The notes under the pieces were generated by a model. It saw only the letters and a list, made by a program, of their open reading frames with translations, was not told the origin of the DNA and made no database searches. Shown in pieces: positions 1 to 4,213 of a stretch of 6,915 nt of DNA. This stretch comes from Clostridia bacterium (GTDB taxonomy: Bacteria > Bacillota > Clostridia > Oscillospirales > Acutalibacteraceae), in NCBI GenBank assembly GCA_900772705.1, contig CAAGRQ010000039.1:1-6915 (forward strand), given 5' to 3'. The position numbers and the translations under genes were made by a program. Every line of letters starts with the position of its first letter. Position 1 is the stretch's first letter.

Positions 1-1
1 T

Positions 2-151
2 TGTATGCTTGATGAACTTTATACGGCAGCAAATTGCGAAAAAGAGCGTTTAACGGTTAAAGGCGCAGGGCATGCACTTTCTTCTTCTGTTGCACCGGAA
101 CTTTATTGGAACACAGTTGAAAATTTTATCGGAAGATATATAATCGATTAG
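2..151 (+). CDS. alpha/beta hydrolase, C-terminal fragment (gene cut by window edge)
   Basis: An open frame enters from the left edge and ends at TAG 149-151, giving the last 49 residues of a protein. Around residue 24 of the fragment is G-A-G-H (His codon 71-73), followed by a Ser-rich turn, then P-E-L-Y-W and a final amphipathic helix with V-E-N-F-I. This is the usual layout of the catalytic-histidine loop and last helix of alpha/beta-fold serine hydrolases, where a G-x-G-H-x motif precedes the C-terminal helix. The nucleophile and acid residues would lie upstream of the window, so the substrate cannot be inferred. A terminator follows 35 nt later, so this gene closes its transcription unit. 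The family call rests on a short tail and is moderately secure. The exact subfamily is unknown. Confidence 0.68.
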   Translation, partial: CMLDELYTAANCEKERLTVKGAGHALSSSVAPELYWNTVENFIGRYIID

Positions 152-186
152 AGTAATTTTCTTATTACTTAGATGAATAGTAAAAG

Positions 187-217
187 CTGTCTCACTTCAA
201 TGCGAGACAGTTTTTTT
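187..217 (+). terminator. intrinsic terminator of the hydrolase gene
   Basis: A perfect 7-bp stem, CTGTCTC (187-193) with GAGACAG (204-210), encloses a 10-nt loop and is followed directly by seven T residues (211-217). It lies 35 nt after the hydrolase stop codon in the right orientation. Confidence 0.9.
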
Positions 218-340
218 GAATTATTAAGAGTATTCTTCTTGCTAACGGAGTTTTGCAAGTAAATTTGAAAAAGTTATAAAAAATTTGCCAAAAGTTATAT
301 GCTTTCTTTGGGGAGAGGAAGAGCAGCATAATGAGTGCGG

Positions 341-376
341 GGTGACTTTCTGTAAAAGGACAAAAAGAAAGTCGCC
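341..376. other. 10-bp inverted repeat overlapping the tRNA terminator hairpin
   Basis: GGTGACTTTC (341-350) can pair with GAAAGTCGCC (367-376). The ten pairs include one G-U wobble when read as + strand RNA and one mismatch when read as - strand RNA. The loop is 16 nt and A-rich. Bases 371-376 are also part of the neighbouring hairpin at 371-399, so the two structures cannot form together. No protein gene is supported here: the open frames that cross it have no ribosome binding site and one runs through the tRNA. Function is unknown. It could be an extended tail of the tRNA-Ser transcript or part of a dispersed intergenic element. Confidence 0.4.
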
Positions 377-399
377 ACAAGCGATATGAAGCTTGCGAC
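359..399 (-). terminator. probable intrinsic terminator of the tRNA-Ser transcript
   Basis: Read on the - strand, GTCGCAAGC (complement of 391-399) pairs with GCTT and GCGAC (complement of 371-382), with a small bulge on the second arm and an 8-nt loop. The hairpin is followed by TTTCTTTTTG (complement of 361-370). It starts 8 nt beyond the CCA end of the tRNA, a normal place for a tRNA terminator. The bulge and the C inside the T-run make it weaker than the ideal. Confidence 0.72.
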
Positions 400-406
400 G
401 ACAATG

Positions 407-495
407 TGGCGGAGACGGCGAGATTCGAACTCGCGGGGGATTGCTCCCTAACTGATTTCGAGTCAGCCCCGTTATGACCACTTCGATACGTCTCC
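407..495 (-). tRNA. tRNA-Ser(CGA), 3' CCA encoded
   Basis: The - strand folds as a class II tRNA. The acceptor stem GGAGACG pairs with CGTCTCC over 7 bp, then comes discriminator G (the serine identity base) and an encoded CCA at 407-409. The anticodon arm GCTGA/TCAGT has loop CTCGAAA, giving anticodon CGA (complement of 458-460), which reads the serine codon UCG. A long variable arm (GGGAGCAATCCCC) is present as expected for tRNA-Ser, and the T arm carries GTTCGAATC. Total length is 89 nt with CCA. No convincing promoter lies directly upstream, so it may be co-transcribed with ppa, whose stop codon is 68 nt upstream on the same strand. Confidence 0.97.
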
Positions 496-502
496 GTATA
501 TG

Positions 503-546
503 CTAAACCTGCTTTTGAAAATGTGTAAAGCAGGGTTTAGATTTTT
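503..546. terminator. long hairpin between ppa and tRNA-Ser; terminator-like only on the + strand
   Basis: CTAAACC and TGCTTT (503-515) pair with AAAGCA and GGTTTAG (527-540) in a 13-bp stem with one bulged G (533) and an 11-nt loop. On the + strand it is followed by ATTTTTAG (541-548), so it has the form of a terminator in that direction, although no + strand gene ends here. On the - strand, where ppa and the tRNA are transcribed, the hairpin follows the ppa stop but has no T-run before the tRNA begins. It may shield the ppa mRNA 3' end, mark tRNA 5' processing, or block antisense read-through into ppa. Confidence 0.5.
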
Positions 547-563
547 AGTTTGTACTTCTTCTT

Positions 564-1097
564 TTATCTTTGAAAGTTCTCTATGTAGCTGTCGATACAA
601 TTTTGGATAATATCAATAGCTACTGCCTTCGGCTTAACCTCTGTTACGCTTGTGTTCTTATCGTGCTCAAGAGATTTATATACCTCAAAGAAATGCTTTA
701 TTTCGTCAAATCTGTGGCTCGGGAGTTGGTCGATGTCGGTATAGCAATTATAGTTCGGGTCATTTACGGGAACTGCTATAATTTTCTCGTCTTTTGCTCC
801 GCTGTCCTCCATGATGAGAACGCCTATCGGTCTGCATTCAACGATGGTCATCGGTCTGATTTGCTCGCTGCAAAGTACAAGAACATCAAGCGGGTCATTG
901 TCGCTTGCATATGTTCTGGGGATAAATCCGTAGTTTGCAGGATAGTGAGTAGACGTAAAGAGAACACGGTCGAGTTTAAGCATACCCGTTTCTTTGTCAA
1001 GTTCGTACTTGTTCTTGCCGCCCTTAGAAATTTCAATAACGGCGTAGAACTGCTCGCTCTTTATTCTCTTTGGTGATATGTCGTGCCATATGTTCAT
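564..1097 (-). CDS. ppa: inorganic pyrophosphatase, soluble family I
   Basis: Cytoplasmic enzyme that hydrolyses pyrophosphate to two phosphates with divalent metal and so pulls biosynthetic reactions forward. The product is 177 aa, the normal size for bacterial family I. The signature D-N-D-P-L-D is at residues 66-71, supplying the metal-binding Asp66, Asp68 and Asp71. The other expected active-site residues are in place: Glu22, Lys30, Glu32, Arg44, Tyr52, Tyr56, Asp98, Asp103, Lys105 and the Tyr140-Lys141 pair. The frame is open to an ATG at 1139, but the ATG at 1097 is chosen because it has a GGGTG ribosome binding site 6 nt upstream and gives the family's usual N-terminus. The longer version would start upstream of the predicted transcription start. 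It is divergent from hisH and upstream of tRNA-Ser on the same strand. Confidence 0.96.
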   Translation of the reverse strand: MNIWHDISPKRIKSEQFYAVIEISKGGKNKYELDKETGMLKLDRVLFTSTHYPANYGFIPRTYASDNDPLDVLVLCSEQIRPMTIVECRPIGVLIMEDSGAKDEKIIAVPVNDPNYNCYTDIDQLPSHRFDEIKHFFEVYKSLEHDKNTSVTEVKPKAVAIDIIQNCIDSYIENFQR

Positions 1098-1101
1098 AAT
1101 A

Positions 1102-1108
1102 CTCACCC
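1102..1108 (-). promoter_or_regulatory. ppa ribosome binding site (sets the start codon)
   Basis: On the - strand GGGTGAG precedes ATG 1097, with about 6 nt between GGGTG and the start codon. It supports the internal ATG over the upstream one at 1139. Confidence 0.7.
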
Positions 1109-1129
1109 GAAATAATTTGTCGTGGGTAT

Positions 1130-1158
1130 ATATTAGCACTATAAATAGTATTTGTCAA
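1130..1158 (-). promoter_or_regulatory. ppa promoter (sigma-A type, extended -10)
   Basis: On the - strand a consensus TTGACA (complement of 1153-1158) is followed by a 17-bp spacer and TAATAT (complement of 1130-1135). TGC directly before the -10 box makes an extended -10. The expected transcript start is near 1123, leaving a leader of roughly 26 nt before ppa. Its -35 box overlaps that of the hisH promoter on the other strand. Confidence 0.82.
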
Positions 1159-1180
1159 TTAAAAAAAATTGTGCTATTAT
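1152..1180 (+). promoter_or_regulatory. hisH-hisF-MATE promoter (sigma-A type, extended -10)
   Basis: TTGTCA (1152-1157), a 17-bp spacer and TATTAT (1175-1180), with TGC before the -10 box. The predicted start is near 1187, so the leader is only about 32 nt. There is no room for a T-box or a histidine-rich leader peptide in this leader. The -35 box shares five base pairs (1153-1157) with the ppa -35 box. Confidence 0.78.
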
Positions 1181-1218
1181 AAATAATGTCAAATTAAACG
1201 AAATTATAGGAGAATTAT

Positions 1219-1830
1219 ATGGTTGCGATTATTGATTACGGCGCAGGTAATTTGCAAAGCGTAAAAAAAGCGCTTGATTTTATCGGTGCAGAAAATGTAA
1301 TTACCGGCGATAAGAACGAGATAGATGCGGCGTCTCATATTATATTGCCGGGAGTCGGCTCGTTTGAGGACGCAATGAATTGTATCAGAGAGCACGATTT
1401 AGAGAATACTATAAAAAAAGCCGCCGACGGCTCAAAACATTTTTTGGGTATTTGCCTCGGACTTCAACTTCTTTTTTCTTCCAGCGAAGAATCTCCGGGT
1501 GTAAAGGGTCTGGGCATTTTTGACGGAGAGATAGTCACTATTCCGAGAGATAACGGACTTAAAGTTCCGCATATCGGCTGGAACAGCGTTGAACTTAAAC
1601 AAAAAGACGGCATATTCGACGGTATTAAGGATAACAGTTATTTTTATTTTGTGCACAGTTATTATCTCAAAAATGCTCCCGACGATATTGTCGCAGGCGT
1701 TACCGAATACGGAGTACCTATTCAGTGTGCCGTTCAAAGGGGCAGGGTGTGTGCTACTCAGTTTCACCCCGAAAAAAGCGGAGATGCGGGTCTTGCACTT
1801 CTTCGTAATTTTACACAAAGGGAGGTGTAG
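1219..1830 (+). CDS. hisH: imidazole glycerol phosphate synthase, glutamine amidotransferase subunit
   Basis: Class I glutaminase subunit of IGP synthase. It releases ammonia from glutamine and passes it to HisF. The 203-aa length is typical. The N-terminus I-D-Y-G-A-G-N-L is diagnostic of HisH. Other marks are the oxyanion region L-P-G-V-G (residues 43-47), the nucleophile elbow G-I-C-L-G with Cys79, the V-P-H-I-G-W motif (116-121), the Y-F-V-H-S-Y segment, and the catalytic pair His183 and Glu185 in Q-F-H-P-E-K. The ATG has AGGAG (1208-1212) at 6-nt spacing. hisF starts 3 nt after the stop, so synthesis of the two subunits is tightly linked. No sign of decay is seen. Confidence 0.97.
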   Translation: MVAIIDYGAGNLQSVKKALDFIGAENVITGDKNEIDAASHIILPGVGSFEDAMNCIREHDLENTIKKAADGSKHFLGICLGLQLLFSSSEESPGVKGLGIFDGEIVTIPRDNGLKVPHIGWNSVELKQKDGIFDGIKDNSYFYFVHSYYLKNAPDDIVAGVTEYGVPIQCAVQRGRVCATQFHPEKSGDAGLALLRNFTQREV

Positions 1831-1833
1831 GCA

Positions 1834-2589
1834 GTGTACGCAAAGAGAATTATACCGTGCCTTGATGTAAAAAACGGCAGAGTGGTTAAGGGTGTTTCAT
1901 TTGTTGATTTAAGAGATGCGGGAGACCCCGTAGAGTGTGCCGCCGCATATGATAAACAGGGAGCGGACGAACTTGTGCTTCTCGACATAACCGCTACCCA
2001 CGAGGGCAGAAGCACAATGATAGATATAGTATCAAAAGTTGCAAACACGGTTTTCATTCCGTTTACCGTAGGCGGAGGAATTAAAAGTGTAGACGATTTT
2101 AAGGAACTGCTCAGGGCAGGAGCCGATAAAATATCGGTTAATTCTGCCGCAGTACGCAACCCCGACTTGATTAACGAGGCGGCATATAAATTCGGCTCAC
2201 AGTGCGTTGTTGTCGCAATCGACGCAAAGAAAAATGAAAACTCGTGGGAAGTATATCTTAACGGCGGCAGAATACCTACCGGAATTGATGCCGTCGAGTG
2301 GGCAAAGGAAGCGGAGAAAAGGGGAGCAGGCGAAATCCTTTTGACCTCGATGGATAAGGACGGTCAAAAATCGGGATACGATATTGAACTTACCCGAGCA
2401 GTCAGCGAGAGCGTCGGTATTCCCGTTATCGCATCGGGCGGAGCAGGTAAGGCAGAGCACTTTCTTGATGCATTTACTCAGGGCAAAGCCGATGCGGTTC
2501 TTGCCGCAAGCCTGTTTCATTTTAACGAACTGCCTATTCCTAAATTAAAAGAATATTTGGCAGAGAATAATATTAGCGTAAGAAGATGA
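1834..2589 (+). CDS. hisF: imidazole glycerol phosphate synthase, cyclase subunit
   Basis: A (beta/alpha)8-barrel cyclase that combines PRFAR with ammonia from HisH to give imidazole glycerol phosphate and AICAR, the fifth step of histidine synthesis and a link to purine synthesis. The 251 aa are full length. The start I-I-P-C-L-D-V-K-N-G-R-V-V-K-G carries catalytic Asp11 and Lys19. The second catalytic Asp is Asp130 in V-V-A-I-D-A-K. Phosphate-binding loops are visible at T-V-G-G-G-I (78-83) and S-G-G-A-G (201-205), and T-S-M-D-K-D-G lies at 171-177. The start is GTG 1834, chosen for the family N-terminus and a strong GGAGG (1821-1825, spacing 8) inside the end of hisH. A side-branch paralogue (such as amidino-sugar synthesis) is possible in principle, but the full catalytic set favours the histidine role. 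Confidence 0.97.
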   Translation: MYAKRIIPCLDVKNGRVVKGVSFVDLRDAGDPVECAAAYDKQGADELVLLDITATHEGRSTMIDIVSKVANTVFIPFTVGGGIKSVDDFKELLRAGADKISVNSAAVRNPDLINEAAYKFGSQCVVVAIDAKKNENSWEVYLNGGRIPTGIDAVEWAKEAEKRGAGEILLTSMDKDGQKSGYDIELTRAVSESVGIPVIASGGAGKAEHFLDAFTQGKADAVLAASLFHFNELPIPKLKEYLAENNISVRR

Positions 2590-2593
2590 TAAA

Positions 2594-3964
2594 GTGAGTT
2601 CAAACTCGAATGAGGCGGCTGACGCACAATATAATAAAATGATAAACACTCCGGTTAAGAATCTGATTTTCACTCTTTCGATACCGACTGTTATAAGTAT
2701 GCTTATAACTATGATATATAATATGGCGGACACTTATTTTGTATCTAAAATCAGCGTTTCCGCCTCGGGCGCTACGGGAATCGTTTTCGGCTTGATGGCT
2801 ATATTTCAGGCGTTCGGATTTATGTTCGGCCAGGGCTCGGGCTCAAATATTGCAAGACGGCTCGGTGCAAAGGACTTGGACGGCGCAAACGAGTTTTGCT
2901 CGACAGCCTTTGTGGTTTCTCTTTTGACGAGCGTTGTTATTTCGGTGATTTGTATTTCTTTTTTGGATAGACTTATGCGTCTTTTGGGAAGTACCGACAC
3001 TATTTTGCCTTATGCAAAGGCGTATGGAATATATATAATTATCGCAGGTCCGGCTATGACCGTGAGCTGTGTGCTTAATAATATTTTGCGATATGAGGGA
3101 CTCGCAAAACTTGCCATGATAGGCTTGACCTCGGGCGGAATATTAAATATGCTTCTTGACCCGCTGTTTATCTTTACCTTTAAGATGGGTATATCGGGAG
3201 CAGGACTTGCAACCGCACTGAGTCAGTATATAAGCGTCATTATTCTTTTTATGATGTTTTTGCTTAAAAAGAGTCAGTGCTGTATAAAATTTAAGTATGT
3301 CAGAATGAAATTCAAATTCATATGGGAAATTGTCGCTACCGGCTTTCCCAGCTTTATCCGTAACGGATTGAGCAGTATTTCCACAATGGTGCTCAATGTT
3401 ATGTCCTCTCCTTACGGCGACGAATGCATTGCCGCAATGAGTGTTGCAAACAGATGCGGCATGCTGATATTCAGCGTGTGCGTAGGTATCGGTCAGGGCT
3501 TTCAGCCTGTGTGTGCCTATAATTACGGAGCAAAGAAATTCAAGCGGGTAAATAAGAGCATTAATTTTCTTTGGCTGTACGGAACGCTTGTCGTTTTGGT
3601 GTTTGCAGGTGCTATGTTTTCTTTTGCACCGAGTGTTGTTTCAATGTTCAGAGACGAGAAAGAAGTAGTTGAAATAGGCGGCGTTGTTTTAAGGTTTTTG
3701 TGCGTGTCGCTGGCATTTTTGCCCACTGCGCTGACGGCTAATATGTCATTTCAAAGTATAGGAAAAAAAGGCAGGGCGTTCTTCCTTGCTTGCTGTCAAA
3801 ACGGACTCTTCTTCATTCCGCTTGTTCTTGTAATGCCGAAATTGTTTGGTCTTACAGGTCTTGAACTTGCTCAGCCTGTTGCGTATGTAATGGCGGCGGC
3901 TGTGTCTGTTCCGTTTCTTCTTGTGTTTAAGAAACATCTTAAAAAATACAACGGCACGGACTGA
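2594..3964 (+). CDS. MATE-family efflux transporter (MepA/NorM-like)
   Basis: A 456-aa inner-membrane antiporter of the multidrug and toxic compound extrusion family. Members expel organic cations and other compounds in exchange for Na+ or H+. About 12 hydrophobic segments are visible in two related halves. The first-half loop G-Q-G-S-G-S-N-I-A-R-R-L-G-A (79-92) is echoed in the second half by G-I-G-Q-G-F-Q-P-V-C-A-Y-N-Y-G-A (298-313). The family-typical N-M-A-D-T-Y-F (43-49) and L-L-D-P-L-F-I-F (187-194) are present. The start is GTG 2594, 4 nt after the hisF stop, with only a weak AAGAAG (2580-2585), so translational coupling to hisF is likely. An in-frame ATG at 2639 has no ribosome binding site but would keep all membrane segments. 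No clear terminator follows. The substrate cannot be told from sequence, and a link to histidine synthesis is only positional. Confidence 0.93.
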   Translation: MSSNSNEAADAQYNKMINTPVKNLIFTLSIPTVISMLITMIYNMADTYFVSKISVSASGATGIVFGLMAIFQAFGFMFGQGSGSNIARRLGAKDLDGANEFCSTAFVVSLLTSVVISVICISFLDRLMRLLGSTDTILPYAKAYGIYIIIAGPAMTVSCVLNNILRYEGLAKLAMIGLTSGGILNMLLDPLFIFTFKMGISGAGLATALSQYISVIILFMMFLLKKSQCCIKFKYVRMKFKFIWEIVATGFPSFIRNGLSSISTMVLNVMSSPYGDECIAAMSVANRCGMLIFSVCVGIGQGFQPVCAYNYGAKKFKRVNKSINFLWLYGTLVVLVFAGAMFSFAPSVVSMFRDEKEVVEIGGVVLRFLCVSLAFLPTALTANMSFQSIGKKGRAFFLACCQNGLFFIPLVLVMPKLFGLTGLELAQPVAYVMAAAVSVPFLLVFKKHLKKYNGTD

Positions 3965-4018
3965 TAATAAATCGTTAAATTTTATGATTTTGTTTACTGT
4001 TTTTTAATATTTGGATAA

Positions 4019-4047
4019 TTGACTTTTTTGGTAAAATATGTTATAGT
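4019..4047 (+). promoter_or_regulatory. promoter of the riboswitch-ATPase unit
   Basis: TTGACT (4019-4024), a 17-bp spacer and TATAGT (4042-4047), with TGT before the -10 box (extended -10). The expected start at about 4054 falls exactly at the 5' edge of the riboswitch aptamer, which supports both calls and makes the ATPase gene an independent transcription unit from the MATE gene. Confidence 0.82.
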
Positions 4048-4054
4048 GAATGCA

Positions 4055-4151
4055 GTACGAGGGAGTAATTCCACGCAGTATTTTTACGGCGTGCGTTAAA
4101 TCAACACCTTGCCGAATAGGCTGGTTTAACTGTAAAGAATGAGACTTGTGC
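4055..4151 (+). promoter_or_regulatory. yybP-ykoY-type manganese riboswitch aptamer
   Basis: The leader fits the yybP-ykoY (Mn2+-sensing) fold. P1 is GTACGAG (4055-4061) with CTTGTGC (4145-4151). The conserved internal loop has GGGAGTA on the 5' side (4061-4067) and GAGAC on the 3' side (4141-4145). Next is a short helix ATTC (4068-4071) with GAAT (4137-4140), then P2 CACGC (4072-4076) with GCGTG (4089-4093). P3 is GTTAAA (4095-4100) with TTTAAC (4125-4130), containing the loop TCAACACC (4101-4108) capped by GCC/GGC. The GGGAGUA, UCAACAC and GAGAC elements and their order are those of the family. No P4 hairpin is seen: 4131-4136 looks unpaired. The family is known to control Mn2+ and Ca2+ pumps and related membrane proteins, which matches the gene downstream. 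The call comes from reading by eye, not a covariance search. Confidence 0.88.
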
Positions 4152-4182
4152 ATAGTGTAATACTATGTATGAGTCTTTTTTT
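4143..4182 (+). terminator. riboswitch expression platform: intrinsic terminator
   Basis: GACTTGTGCATAGT (4143-4156) pairs along all 14 positions, three of them G-U wobbles, with ACTATGTATGAGTC (4162-4175). The loop is 5 nt and seven T residues (4176-4182) follow. The 5' arm contains 4145-4151, the 3' strand of aptamer helix P1, so P1 and the terminator exclude each other. Ligand binding that locks P1 should prevent termination, which makes this a transcriptional ON switch. It lies 31 nt before the ATPase start codon. Confidence 0.93.
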
Positions 4183-4202
4183 AATAGAAAATTTTACGCA
4201 AA

Positions 4203-4207
4203 AGGAG
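4203..4207 (+). promoter_or_regulatory. ATPase ribosome binding site (sets the start codon)
   Basis: AGGAG lies 6 nt before ATG 4214 and downstream of the terminator T-run. It rules out the earlier in-frame ATG at 4139, which sits inside the aptamer and would place coding sequence across the terminator. Confidence 0.88.
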
Positions 4208-4213
4208 TTTTTT

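Noticed and set aside
269..299. Direct repeat of AAAAGTTATA (269-278 and 290-299)
   Set aside because: Two short AT-rich copies in an AT-rich spacer are expected by chance and show no third copy or regular spacing.
192..481. Two overlapping - strand open frames of 70 and 79 codons in the tRNA region
   Set aside because: One runs through the tRNA-Ser gene and both cross the hairpins. No ribosome binding site, recognisable fold or compositional support was found. They read as chance open frames.
500..529. A possible tRNA-Ser promoter on the - strand, TTTACA with TAGCAT 18 nt later
   Set aside because: The -10 match is poor and the implied start would fall at or inside the first bases of the mature tRNA.
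1098..1139. A 14-residue N-terminal extension of ppa from the ATG at 1139
   Set aside because: That ATG lies upstream of the expected transcription start and within the -10/spacer region. The internal ATG has a ribosome binding site and matches family length.
1181..1218. A T-box or histidine attenuator ahead of hisH
   Set aside because: The leader is only about 32 nt and contains just the ribosome binding site. No T-box bulge sequence, leader peptide or terminator is present.
3965..4018. An intrinsic terminator after the MATE gene
   Set aside because: The stretch is AT-rich with T-runs, but no GC-containing stem next to a T-run could be found. A weak AACG/CGTT pairing is too short and too far apart.
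4139..4213. An N-terminal extension of 25 residues on the ATPase, starting at ATG 4139
   Set aside because: It would begin inside the riboswitch aptamer and run across the terminator stem and T-run. AGGAG is placed for ATG 4214, which gives the normal family N-terminus.
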